NCBI RefSeq assembly: GCF_014874065.1
Contig: NZ_JADBEE010000001.1
Span: forward strand, 558,001-622,000
Direction of reading: 5' to 3'
DNA: 64,000 nt
DNA from: Nesterenkonia halotolerans
Lineage (GTDB): Bacteria; Actinomycetota; Actinomycetes; Actinomycetales; Micrococcaceae
The translations under genes and the position numbers were made by a program. Below the pieces are notes generated by a model that ran no database searches, had not been told where the DNA came from, and worked only from the letters and a program-made list of their open reading frames with translations. The number at the start of each line of letters is the position of its first letter. Position 1 is the first letter of the stretch. Shown here one piece after another: positions 49,466 through 58,439 of this stretch.

Positions 49466-50833
49466 TCAGGCCCCCACGAGGTTCTGGCCACAGACCCGCA
49501 GGGTCAGCCCGGAGGTGCCGCCGGCCTGGGGCGAGGCGAGGAACGAGATGGTCTCCGCCACGTCCACCGGCAGGCCGCCCTGGTTGAGTGAATTCAGCCG
49601 CCGCGCGACCTCGCGGGTCGCGAAGGGGATCTTCGCCGTCATCTCGGTCTCGATGAAGCCGGGAGCCACCGCATTGATCGTGCCGTGCCGAGAGGCCATC
49701 TGCGCGGAGGTGGCCGCGACCATTCCCATGACACCGGCCTTGGAGGCCGCGTAGTTGGTCTGCCCGCGATTGCCGGCGATCCCGGAGGTCGAGGCCAGCG
49801 AGACGATGCGCGGACCCATCCCGGAGCCTCCGTGGGCATCGGAGTTGAACAGCTCCGAAGCCAGGAAGGCGCGGTTCATGCGCAGCTGCGACTCGATGTT
49901 GACGGCGATGACCGAGTTCCAGCGCGCATCATCCATGTTGGCGAGCAGCTTGTCGCGCGTGATGCCTGCGTTGTGCACCACGATGTCGAGCCGACCATAG
50001 TGCTGGGTGGCATGGGCGAGGATCCGCTCCCCCGCGTCCTGTGTCGTGATGTCCAGCTGCAGGGCCGTGCCGGAGACCTCATTGGCCACCGCCGCCAGCT
50101 GCTCACCTGCGGCGGGGATGTCCACCAGGATCACGGAAGCGCCGTCGCGGCGCAGCACGCGAGCGATGGAGGCGCCGATGCCACGGGCCGCCCCGGTCAC
50201 CACGGCAACCTGGTCGCGCAGCGGGCGGTCCCAGTCCTGGGGCAGCGCACCGTTGACGGTGTCCACCGAGATGAACTGCCCGGAGACGAAGGCCGAGCGT
50301 CCGGAGAGCAGGAAGCGCAGGGCTCCCGCAGCACCGGGAGCCGAGGCGTCCAGCGAATCCGCCAGCACGATCCCGTTGGCGGTGCCGCCGGCGCGCATCT
50401 CATGGGCGGTGGAGCGGGTGAGGCCCTGCACCGCTGACCGCGCAGCGCGCACGGCAGGATCGTGAGTGCCCGTCGGGTCGCGGAAGACGGTGATGACGCG
50501 ACCGGAGGGCATCAGCTGCTTGAGCAGCGACCCCAGTTCCAGGACCACCTCGCTGAGCTGGGCAGGAGTCGAGACAGAGTCGAAGCAGGCGACGACGGCG
50601 GCCACCTTCTCCTTGGGTCCGATATGGCGCCGCACATCAAGACCCCAGCCCAGCATGCGTTCCGCGAGCGCCGCGGAGGCCTCTGTGGTGCCGAGCACGA
50701 CCACCGGTCCCCGGGCCAGAGGCTGGCCGGGGCGATGGCGCCGGAGCCGGGCGGGCTGGGGAAGACCGAGATTCTTGGTCAGCGTCCGGCCGAAGCCGGT
50801 GTTGGCGAAGTCGGTGTAGAGGTCTTTGGGCAT
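49466..50833 (-). CDS. High-molecular-weight 3-oxoacyl reductase (FabG4-like)
   Basis: A 455-residue protein with an N-terminal flavodoxin-like domain (residues 1-205) and a C-terminal short-chain dehydrogenase: VTGAARGIGAS cofactor loop, HNAGIT, catalytic Ser in SLASTSG and the YxxxK pair in TNYAASKAG. The length and two-domain layout match mycobacterial FabG4 (454 residues), which reduces 3-oxoacyl-CoA with NADH. ATG 50833 is chosen; a longer frame runs over the thiolase gene. It lies 3 bases before the MaoC gene. Confidence 0.92.
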   Translation of the reverse strand: MPKDLYTDFANTGFGRTLTKNLGLPQPARLRRHRPGQPLARGPVVVLGTTEASAALAERMLGWGLDVRRHIGPKEKVAAVVACFDSVSTPAQLSEVVLELGSLLKQLMPSGRVITVFRDPTGTHDPAVRAARSAVQGLTRSTAHEMRAGGTANGIVLADSLDASAPGAAGALRFLLSGRSAFVSGQFISVDTVNGALPQDWDRPLRDQVAVVTGAARGIGASIARVLRRDGASVILVDIPAAGEQLAAVANEVSGTALQLDITTQDAGERILAHATQHYGRLDIVVHNAGITRDKLLANMDDARWNSVIAVNIESQLRMNRAFLASELFNSDAHGGSGMGPRIVSLASTSGIAGNRGQTNYAASKAGVMGMVAATSAQMASRHGTINAVAPGFIETEMTAKIPFATREVARRLNSLNQGGLPVDVAETISFLASPQAGGTSGLTLRVCGQNLVGA

Positions 50834-50841
50834 GGGTGGGT

Positions 50842-52134
50842 TCACCGTCCTTCGATGATCGCGGTGATGCCCTGGCCGCCGGCGGCGCACACCGAGATGA
50901 ATCCGAGCTTGCCCGGCTTGCCGTGGAGCTCCTTGGCGAGTGAGGCGACGATCCGTCCACCGGTGGCAGCGAAGGGGTGCCCTGCCGCCAGCGAGGAGCC
51001 GTTGACGTTGAGCCGGCTCCGGTCGATCGTGCCCAGTGCGGAGTCCAGCCCGAGCTTGTTCTTGCAGAACTCCTCGGACTCCCAGGCCTTGATCTGGGCC
51101 AGCACGGTGGAGGCGAAGGCCTCGTGGATCTCGAGATATTCGAAGTCCTCGAAGCGGAGGTTGTTGCGCTTGAGCATGCGGGCTGCGGCGTAGGCGGGCG
51201 CCATCAGCAGGCCCTCGGCGCCGTCCACGAAGTCCACGGCACCCTCTTCGTAGTCGATGAAGTTCGCCAGCTTCGGCAGGTCGTGCGCGTCGGCCCACTC
51301 CTCGGAGCCGAGCAGGACTGCGGAGGCGCCGTCGGTCAGTGCGGTGGAGTTGGCCGCCGTCATGGTGGCCTCCTCCCCCAGGTCACGGCCGAAGGCCGGG
51401 GAGAGCTTGCCCAGCCTCTCCAGCGTGGAGTCGGCGCGCATGTTGTTGTCCCGGTTCAGTCCCTTGAAGGGGGTGACCAGGTCGTCGAAGAATCCTCGGT
51501 CGTAGGCGGCGGCCAGGTTCTTGTGGCTGGCCAGCGCGAGCTCGTCCTGCTCCGCTCGGGTGATGCCCCAGGCGTGGGCGGTGATCGCCATATGCTCGCC
51601 CATGGAGAGTCCGGTGCGGGGCTCGTTGACGCCGGGGGCCTGCGGAGCAAGGTGGGCTGGACGGATCTTGGACAGCGCCTTGAGCCGCTGGCTCAGGGTC
51701 TTGGCACGATTGGCCTCCATCAGGATGCCGCGCAGCTCATCGGTCACCACGATCGGGGCGTCCGAGATCGAGTCCACGCCACCTCCGATTGCGGAATCGA
51801 TCTGCCCGAGCTTGATCTTGTTCGCCAGCGAGCCGATGGCCTCCATGCCGGTGGCACAGGCCATCTGCACGTCGAAGGCCGGAGTCTTCGGGTCCAGCGG
51901 GGTGCCCAGCACCGATTCGCGGGTCAGGTTGAAGTTCTTGGAGTGCTTCATCACCGCACCTGCTGCAACGGTGCCCAGCTGCTGGCCCTGGAGGCCGAAC
52001 CGCGCCACCAGCCCGTTCAGCGTCGAGGTCAGCATGTCTTGGTTTCCGGCGGTGGCGTAGGCGCTGTGGGCCCGGGCGAAGGGGATGCGGTTTCCGCCGA
52101 TGATGACGGCGTCGCGGACGTTCTGTGCACTCAT
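50842..52134 (-). CDS. fadA: Acetyl-CoA C-acyltransferase (thiolase)
   Basis: Thiolase of 430 residues. Nucleophile Cys93 (MACATG), GHPFAATGG with His386, and second Cys416 in CAAGGQG are all present. It cleaves 3-oxoacyl-CoA in beta-oxidation or condenses acyl-CoAs. ATG 52134 follows CAGGAG at 8 bases. It heads the minus-strand thiolase-FabG4-MaoC operon and diverges from the acyl-CoA oxidase gene. Confidence 0.94.
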   Translation of the reverse strand: MSAQNVRDAVIIGGNRIPFARAHSAYATAGNQDMLTSTLNGLVARFGLQGQQLGTVAAGAVMKHSKNFNLTRESVLGTPLDPKTPAFDVQMACATGMEAIGSLANKIKLGQIDSAIGGGVDSISDAPIVVTDELRGILMEANRAKTLSQRLKALSKIRPAHLAPQAPGVNEPRTGLSMGEHMAITAHAWGITRAEQDELALASHKNLAAAYDRGFFDDLVTPFKGLNRDNNMRADSTLERLGKLSPAFGRDLGEEATMTAANSTALTDGASAVLLGSEEWADAHDLPKLANFIDYEEGAVDFVDGAEGLLMAPAYAAARMLKRNNLRFEDFEYLEIHEAFASTVLAQIKAWESEEFCKNKLGLDSALGTIDRSRLNVNGSSLAAGHPFAATGGRIVASLAKELHGKPGKLGFISVCAAGGQGITAIIEGR

Positions 52135-52205
52135 GGAACTCACTCCTGGTCTGGGGGTTGCAGGTCCCGACGGGTCGCGGCCTGGTGGGGCCGGATCGGC
52201 AGGTC

Positions 52206-52241
52206 TTGCATTTGTTACTGGTCAGTATCATAGACTATTTT
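52206..52241. promoter_or_regulatory. Divergent fadA / oxidase promoter and operator
   Basis: TACTG-GT-CAGTA (52216-52227) is a palindrome like TetR/FadR-type operators. It is followed by atcatagact (52227-52236), an A-N3-TA-N3-T core: minus-strand TATGAT faces fadA and plus-strand TAGACT, with TTGCAT 19 bases upstream, faces the oxidase gene. TTGTTA-N18-TATTTT is an alternative plus promoter. Confidence 0.6.
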
Positions 52242-52303
52242 GTGTGCAGGATCACTGATCATTCGAGTGGCCCGCCCGCTCATCCCAGCTCTGAGGAGAC
52301 TCC

Positions 52304-54361
52304 ATGTCCCACCCCACGGTCACCGACCCCATCGACGCCGCCGACACCGAAGTCCGCGTGGACAAGAAGGTGATGGAGGACGTGCTGCTCGGGCATTGGG
52401 CCGACACTCGTCGCCACGCCCGGGAGCTGCTCAAGAACGAGGCCTTCCACAAGGTCGAGGGAATGTCCAAGGAGGATCACCGCGAGCGCGTCTTCAAGCA
52501 GATGCACCTGCTTGCCGAGGACGGCGCGGTGCACCGGGCGTTCCCGAAGGAGTTCGGCGGCTCCGACGCCCACGGGGCGAACATCGCCGCCTTCGAGGAG
52601 CTCGTCACCGCGGATCCCTCGCTGCAGATCAAGGCCGGCGTGCAGTGGGGCCTCTTCGCCGCCGCCGTGATGCACCTGGGATCCGAGGACCATCACCGCC
52701 GGTTCCTTCCCGCCACCATGGACCTCCGGGCTCCGGGCGCCTTCGCGATGACCGAGTTCGGCCACGGCTCCGACGTCGCCTCCATCGGCACCACCGCGAC
52801 CTATGACCCGTCCACCGAGGAGTTCATCCTCAACACTCCCTTCCCCGCCGCCACCAAGCGTTACCTCGGCAATGCCGCGAATGACGCCAAGGACGCCGTC
52901 GTCTTCGCCCAGCTGATCACCAATGGGGTCAACCACGGCGTGCACTGCCTCTACACCAACATCCGGGGCGAGGACGGCAAGCCGCTGGCAGGCATCACCA
53001 TCACCGATGAGGGCCAGAAGGGCGGCCTCAACGGGGTGGATAACGGCTGCTTCAGCTTTGACAACATCCGAGTGCCACGGACCAACCTGCTCAACCGCTA
53101 TGGCGACGTCGCCGCTGACGGCACCTACAGCTCGCCGATCGACTCCCCCGGTCGTCGCTTCTTCACGATGCTCGGCACCCTGGTGCAGGGGCGCGTCTCA
53201 CTCACCGGCGCCTCGGTGGCGGCTTCGAAGCTGGCTCTCATCGGTGCGATCACCTACGGCAACCAGCGCCGCCAGTTCAACGCCTCCTCCACGATCGAGG
53301 AAGAGGTGCTGCTGGACTATCAGCTCCATCAGCGTCGCCTGCTGCCGCGCCTGGCCACCACCTTCGCGGCGAACTTCGCCCACGAGAACCTGCTGACCAA
53401 GCTCGATGACGTCTTCTCCGGCAAGGATGCTTCTGACGAGAACCGCCAGGAGCTGGAGACCCTCGCCGCCGCGATCAAGTCCGTGACCACCTGGCACGCG
53501 CTGGACACGCTGCAGGAGGCCCGCGAGGCCTGTGGCGGGGCGGGCTTCATCTCCGAGAACCGGCTGGTCTCGCTGCGCGCCGACCTCGACGTCTACGTCA
53601 CCTTCGAAGGCGACAACAACGTGCTGCTCCAGCTGGTCGCCAAGCGGCTGCTCAGCGACTATGCCGCAGAGTTCAAGGACGCCGACTTCGGTGTGCTCTC
53701 CCGCTACGTGGCCAATCAGGCACAGTCCACGGTGATGAACCGCTTCGGTCTGCGCCGCGCCGTGCAGTCAGTCCAGGACACCGGCGATGAACGGCGCAGC
53801 GCCAACTGGTTCAAGCAGCCCGAGGTGCAGCGTGAGCTGCTCACCGAACGCTCCCGGCAGATGGTCATCGATGTGGCCGGCGAGCTGCGGTCGGCCTCGA
53901 AGCTGCCCGCCGCCAAGCAGGCGGCGATCTTCAACGAGCACCAGTTCGAGATCATCAACGCCGCGAAGGCCCATGCGGACCTGTTGCTCTGGGAATCCTT
54001 CACCGAGGCCCTGGAGCGGGTGAGCGATCCGGGCACCAAGCAGATCATGACCTGGCTGCGCGACCTGTACGCGCTGACCCGCATCGAGGACACCCTGGAC
54101 TGGTATCTGCTCAACGGACGGATCTCCTCCCAGCGGGCGCGCACGCTGACCCCCTACGTGAACCGGCTGCTCGAGCGCCTGCGCCCACACGCCCAGGACA
54201 TCGTGGACTCCTTCGGCTACTCCCCCGAACATGTCCGCATGGAGATCACCTCGGGCGCCGAGCAGCGGCGCCAGGACGAGTCCATGGAGTACTACCGGGC
54301 ACTGCGGGCCTCCCCTGACGGCCCGGTGGACGAGAAGCTGATGCAGTCGCGGAAGAGGTGA
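52304..54361 (+). CDS. Acyl-CoA oxidase/dehydrogenase (ACOX-like)
   Basis: A 685-residue flavoprotein. The middle domain has FAMTEFGHGSDVASIGTTA, as in acyl-CoA oxidases, and the C-terminal half has the VTFEGDNNVLLQLVAKRLL motif with the catalytic Glu. Length and this motif point to the peroxisomal-type acyl-CoA oxidase branch rather than the 380-residue dehydrogenases, so oxygen may be the acceptor. That is family inference. It catalyses the first step of beta-oxidation and faces the thiolase gene across a shared control region. Confidence 0.92.
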   Translation: MSHPTVTDPIDAADTEVRVDKKVMEDVLLGHWADTRRHARELLKNEAFHKVEGMSKEDHRERVFKQMHLLAEDGAVHRAFPKEFGGSDAHGANIAAFEELVTADPSLQIKAGVQWGLFAAAVMHLGSEDHHRRFLPATMDLRAPGAFAMTEFGHGSDVASIGTTATYDPSTEEFILNTPFPAATKRYLGNAANDAKDAVVFAQLITNGVNHGVHCLYTNIRGEDGKPLAGITITDEGQKGGLNGVDNGCFSFDNIRVPRTNLLNRYGDVAADGTYSSPIDSPGRRFFTMLGTLVQGRVSLTGASVAASKLALIGAITYGNQRRQFNASSTIEEEVLLDYQLHQRRLLPRLATTFAANFAHENLLTKLDDVFSGKDASDENRQELETLAAAIKSVTTWHALDTLQEAREACGGAGFISENRLVSLRADLDVYVTFEGDNNVLLQLVAKRLLSDYAAEFKDADFGVLSRYVANQAQSTVMNRFGLRRAVQSVQDTGDERRSANWFKQPEVQRELLTERSRQMVIDVAGELRSASKLPAAKQAAIFNEHQFEIINAAKAHADLLLWESFTEALERVSDPGTKQIMTWLRDLYALTRIEDTLDWYLLNGRISSQRARTLTPYVNRLLERLRPHAQDIVDSFGYSPEHVRMEITSGAEQRRQDESMEYYRALRASPDGPVDEKLMQSRKR

Positions 54362-54365
54362 ATCG

Positions 54366-54383
54366 GAAGCCCGCGCGGGCTTC
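54366..54383 (+). terminator. Terminator between the oxidase gene and pepN
   Basis: GAAGCCCGC-GCGGGCTTC is a perfect 18-bp palindrome (7-bp stem with a CGCG tip when folded), starting 5 bases after the oxidase stop and ending 16 bases before pepN. Confidence 0.8.
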
Positions 54384-54398
54384 TGCTTGAATAGCAGG

Positions 54399-57140
54399 AT
54401 GGATTCCGAGCTTGCGTTCCCCCGTGCCGATGAAGAGAACCTGACCCGCGAGGAGGCTGCCCGGCGCAGTGCCCTCCTCACGGTCCAGGACTATGAGGTC
54501 GAGGTGGATCTGCGTGCTGCCGGGGCCGCCGATGCGGTGACTTACCCCGTGCACACCAGGATCCACTTCGAGGCCTCCGAGCCGGGTGCCTCGACCTTCC
54601 TGGATCACCTCGGGGACTCGGTCGAGTCAGTGGTGCTCAACGGGGTGGCGCTGGAGACCCCGACCCATGTGGGTCCGGCCCGGATCCTGCTGCCGGAGCT
54701 CCGTGCGGGCAACGTGGTGGAGATCTTCTCCACCGCGCGGTATTCGCGCTCGGGTGAAGGTCTGCACCGGTTCGTGGATCCGGCCGACGACCAGGTGTAC
54801 CTGTACACCCAGTACGAACCTGCCGATTCCCGGCGGGTCTTCCCGGTCTTCGAGCAGCCCGACCTCAAGGCGCAGTTCAGCTTCTCGATCATCGGCCCGC
54901 ACGTCTGGCAGCTGCGGTCCAACGGAGCGGAGATCGCCCGCGAGGTGCTCGACGCTGGCACGCCGGACCCCCAGGGTGGCGTCCTGGCTGAGCCGCCGGT
55001 CTGCGTGACCTTCGAGAAGACTCCTCGGATGTCGTCCTACATCACGGCCCTGTTGGCGGGTCCGTACCACCGCGTCGCGGGGCACTACAGTCGCCACGGT
55101 GGGTCTGGCGACGTCGCCGGGCTCCCCGGCGGTGAGTCGCTGGAGGTCGAGCTCGGGGTGCTCTGCCGCGCCTCGCTCGCGGAGCACTTCGACGCCGAGG
55201 AGCTGCTGGAGCTGACCCGGCGCGGGTTGGACTTCTTCCACCAGGAGTTCGGCTACGCCTACCCGTGGGGGAAGTACGACCAGGTCTTCGTGCCGGAGTA
55301 CAACCTCGGTGCGATGGAGAACCCCGGTCTCGTCACCTTCACCGAGAAGTATGTCTTCGACACTGCAGCCACCGACGCACAGTACGAGACCCGCGCGAAC
55401 ACCCTGATGCATGAGATGGCGCATATGTGGTTCGGCGACCTGGTGACCATGCACTGGTGGGACGACCTGTGGCTCAAGGAGTCCTTCGCGGACTACATGG
55501 GATCCCTCGCGGTCGACGAGGCCACGGACTGGACGACCTCCTGGATCTCCTTCGCCAACGGGCGCAAGGCCTGGGCCTATGTGCAGGATCAGCTGCCGAC
55601 CACGCATCCGATCGTGGCGGACATTCCCGACCTCGAAGCGGCCGATCAGAACTTCGACGGGATCACCTACGCCAAGGGCGCCTCGGTGCTCAAGCAGCTG
55701 GCTGCCTACGCCGGTCGCGAGTCCTTCCGTGAGGCAGCCCAGCGTTACTTCGCCCGGCATGCCTTCGGCAATGCCACCCTGGCGGACTTCCTCGCAGTCC
55801 TGGAGGAGGTCACCGGAGCCAATATGGACAGCTGGGCGCAGGCCTGGCTGCAGACCGCCGGCGTGCCGGTGCTCTCCGCGGAGCTCGGCGACTCGGCTGA
55901 AGACCCCTCCGGCGGCACCGTCGTGGTCCGTCAGCAGGGCACGGACCCGGCCACCGGGGAGCCTGTGGCGCGCCCGCACCGCATCCGGGTGGGTGTCCAC
56001 GTCCTGGACACCGCCACAGGCACGCTGAGACTGCACGCCGCCGAGGAGGTCTTCCTGGACCCTGCCGCCGCAGGCGGACTGACCCCGGTTCCCGCGCTGA
56101 GCGTGCCCCGAGATCAGCCCCGGCTGCTGCTGCCCAACGAGGGTGACCTGACCTACGCCAAGATCAGCCTCGACGCTGAATCACTGGCTGCGGTGCTGAG
56201 CTACCCGGTGGCGGACCCGTTGGCCCGGGCCACCGTCTGGGCGGCCCTGTGGTCCATGGTGCGCGACGGCGAGCTCAGCTCCCGCCGCTTCCTGCAGGCC
56301 GTGCAGACCATGGGTCTGGGCATCGAGGAGATCGTCGTCGTCCAGGGGCTGCTGCGGCAGTCGCTCACGGCGCTGGAGCGCTTCACGCCACCGGCCCAGC
56401 GCGGTGCGCTGCAACAGGACCTCGCTGGCAGGCTGGCCGGGGAGCTGACTCGCACCGACGGAGACCATCAGCGCGCCATCGCACGAACCCTGGCGGTCCT
56501 CTCGCGTCGGGAGGGCTCGCAGCTGGACCTGCTCGAGGCGCTGCTCGACGGTTCGGGCGAAGACTTCGGCATCTCCGGCCTGCGCATCGACGAGGAGCTG
56601 CGCTGGGCGTTCCTGCAGGCGCTGGCCGCGCATGGCCGCGTCGACATGGGGCAGCTGGACGCGGAGCTCACCGCGAAGACCACCGCCCGGGCGCGCATCG
56701 CGCACCGGCTGGCCGCGGCCGCACGACCCGACCGCCGAGTGAAGGCCGACGCATTCGAACAGGCCCTTGGCGGGACCGATGAGGACGGGCGCGAGCTCTC
56801 CAACGATCACCTCACCGCCACCGTGGAGGGCTTCGGCATCGCCGCAGATCCCGCCACGGCCTCACTCATCGCCGCGCAGACAGAGGCCTATTTCGAGTCT
56901 CTGCTGCGGGTCTGGAACCAGATGAGTCAGGGACAGGCCACCCGCGTGATCTCTGGCCTCTACCCCGGAGCTCAGGATCTCGAGGAGGGCCAGGTCCCGG
57001 AGGAGCACCCGCTGGTGCTGCGCACCGCTGCCTGGCTGCAGGAGAACGCCGAGGCCCCGGGGGCCCTGCGTCGGCTGCTGATCGAGGAGCAGGACCACCT
57101 GCTCCGCGGACTCCGCGCCCAGGCCGCTGCCCAGGTCTGA
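54399..57140 (+). CDS. pepN: Aminopeptidase N (M1 family)
   Basis: Zinc aminopeptidase of 913 residues, the usual length. It has the exopeptidase motif GAMENPG near residue 303, and HEMAH (338-342) with the third zinc ligand Glu361 (WLKES). The C-terminal third is the helical ERAP1_C-like domain. ATG 54399 follows AGCAGG directly; an in-frame TTG four codons upstream is possible. Confidence 0.96.
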   Translation: MDSELAFPRADEENLTREEAARRSALLTVQDYEVEVDLRAAGAADAVTYPVHTRIHFEASEPGASTFLDHLGDSVESVVLNGVALETPTHVGPARILLPELRAGNVVEIFSTARYSRSGEGLHRFVDPADDQVYLYTQYEPADSRRVFPVFEQPDLKAQFSFSIIGPHVWQLRSNGAEIAREVLDAGTPDPQGGVLAEPPVCVTFEKTPRMSSYITALLAGPYHRVAGHYSRHGGSGDVAGLPGGESLEVELGVLCRASLAEHFDAEELLELTRRGLDFFHQEFGYAYPWGKYDQVFVPEYNLGAMENPGLVTFTEKYVFDTAATDAQYETRANTLMHEMAHMWFGDLVTMHWWDDLWLKESFADYMGSLAVDEATDWTTSWISFANGRKAWAYVQDQLPTTHPIVADIPDLEAADQNFDGITYAKGASVLKQLAAYAGRESFREAAQRYFARHAFGNATLADFLAVLEEVTGANMDSWAQAWLQTAGVPVLSAELGDSAEDPSGGTVVVRQQGTDPATGEPVARPHRIRVGVHVLDTATGTLRLHAAEEVFLDPAAAGGLTPVPALSVPRDQPRLLLPNEGDLTYAKISLDAESLAAVLSYPVADPLARATVWAALWSMVRDGELSSRRFLQAVQTMGLGIEEIVVVQGLLRQSLTALERFTPPAQRGALQQDLAGRLAGELTRTDGDHQRAIARTLAVLSRREGSQLDLLEALLDGSGEDFGISGLRIDEELRWAFLQALAAHGRVDMGQLDAELTAKTTARARIAHRLAAAARPDRRVKADAFEQALGGTDEDGRELSNDHLTATVEGFGIAADPATASLIAAQTEAYFESLLRVWNQMSQGQATRVISGLYPGAQDLEEGQVPEEHPLVLRTAAWLQENAEAPGALRRLLIEEQDHLLRGLRAQAAAQV

Positions 57141-57189
57141 GCCGGACCGGGGACTGAGCCCTCGGGTTCGCGCGCTCCTCATCGCTGTT

Positions 57190-57259
57190 GTCGCATCCCT
57201 ATGCCATGTCCCCTCGTTATTTCCGTCCAAAGCAGTGGGACATGGCATAGGGATGCGAC
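57190..57259. repeat. Perfect 23-bp inverted repeat
   Basis: Arms at 57190-57212 and 57237-57259 are exact complements (they include TATGCCATGTCCC) and flank a 24-base loop. The element lies between converging pepN and tatC. It could terminate both, but it is longer than the other terminators here and lacks a U-tract. Confidence 0.9.
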
Positions 57260-57293
57260 GGAAAGTGATCGGCGGGGTGGGATCGGTTCCCGG

Positions 57294-58097
57294 TCAGTCC
57301 CGGATGAGTTCTTCCATCTCGGCGTCGGTCTGCGCTTCGCGCTTGGCCCGGCGCTTGTCATTGAGCAGGCACAGCAGGATGGCGATGCCGAAGAGCACGG
57401 CGAGCGGGATCGCGAGGAAGAACATGGTGACCGCGTCGCCGCCGGGGGCCGCCAGTGCGGAGACGACGGCGATCAGCATGACCACGCCGCGCCAGGCCTT
57501 GAGCACCTGCTTGCCGCTGACCAGCCCCATCATGTTCACCCCGACGAGCACGACGGGGATGATCATGGCGAGGCCGAAGGCCAGGAACAGGTGCAGCACG
57601 AAGGTGAAGTAGACGTCCGGGTCGATGATGTTGGACGTGCCTTCGGGGTTCAGCGCGAGGAAGAAGTCGATGGCCTGCGGGAGCACGCTGTAGGCGGCTG
57701 CGATGCCGGCGAGGAACAGCGGGACGGAGGCGCCGATGAATCCGATGGCGTAGCGCTTCTCCGTCTTGCGCAGCCCGGGCATGATGAAGGCCCAGATCTG
57801 GTAGAGCCAGATGGGCGAGGAGACCACGAAGCCCACGAAGAGCGAGAGCCGGATCATGAGGTCCAGCGGACCACCCACGGTGCTGAACGCGATGTCCGCC
57901 AGGCGGCCGTCCTCTTCATAGCCGAGGATGGGCTCGGCGAGCACCTGCACCAGCCAGTCGTAGAGGAAGAAGCCCGCGACGGCGCCGGCCAGGATCCCGA
58001 GTGCGGCCTTGATGAGGCGATTGCGCAGTTCGCGGAGATGATCCTTCAGCGCCATGGTCCGCTCGGGGTCGCGCCGCCTCTTCTGCGTGGTGGCCAT
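57294..58097 (-). CDS. tatC: Sec-independent protein translocase TatC
   Basis: A 267-residue, six-helix receptor of the Tat pathway, which exports folded proteins such as the Rieske subunit. The N-terminal DHLRELRNRLIKA motif and the GxPLFLAGI-type middle helix (GASVPLFLAG) are typical. It follows tatA at 5 bases. tatB is not in the window. Confidence 0.96.
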   Translation of the reverse strand: MATTQKRRRDPERTMALKDHLRELRNRLIKAALGILAGAVAGFFLYDWLVQVLAEPILGYEEDGRLADIAFSTVGGPLDLMIRLSLFVGFVVSSPIWLYQIWAFIMPGLRKTEKRYAIGFIGASVPLFLAGIAAAYSVLPQAIDFFLALNPEGTSNIIDPDVYFTFVLHLFLAFGLAMIIPVVLVGVNMMGLVSGKQVLKAWRGVVMLIAVVSALAAPGGDAVTMFFLAIPLAVLFGIAILLCLLNDKRRAKREAQTDAEMEELIRD

Positions 58098-58102
58098 GCG
58101 AG

Positions 58103-58402
58103 TTAGCGGTGGTCTCCCCGTGGCTCCCGCTCTCCGGAACGGTTCTGCTGCTCGGCGGTCGGGTCATTCGGGTTGAGCACACGGCCCTCGACGGGGGCGC
58201 GATCCTGGGTGGAGTCCTCCGCGCCCGAGGCGGTGGAGTCGTCGGAGTTCTTCCGGGATTCCTCGCTCATGGTGCGCACCTCAGACCGGAAGATGCGCAT
58301 GGACTGACCCAATGACTTGGCCAGTTTAGGCAGCTTCGGGGCTCCGAAGAGCAGGATGATGAGCAGAGCAATGATTGCGATCTGCCAGCCGGTGATGTTC
58401 AT
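58103..58402 (-). CDS. tatA: Twin-arginine translocase subunit TatA
   Basis: A 99-residue pore-forming subunit with one N-terminal membrane helix (ITGWQIAIIALLIILLFG), the conserved APKLPKLAKSLGQS amphipathic helix, and a charged disordered tail. ATG 58402 follows GGAAAGGA at 11 bases. It lies between pafBC and tatC, the usual actinobacterial order. Confidence 0.95.
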   Translation of the reverse strand: MNITGWQIAIIALLIILLFGAPKLPKLAKSLGQSMRIFRSEVRTMSEESRKNSDDSTASGAEDSTQDRAPVEGRVLNPNDPTAEQQNRSGEREPRGDHR

Positions 58403-58439
58403 AGCGCAGGTCCTTTCCTCGAGGCCAATGGTACGCCAC

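Noticed and set aside
57201..58106. A 301-codon plus-strand frame starting in the inverted repeat
   Set aside because: It is antisense to tatC and has no motif.
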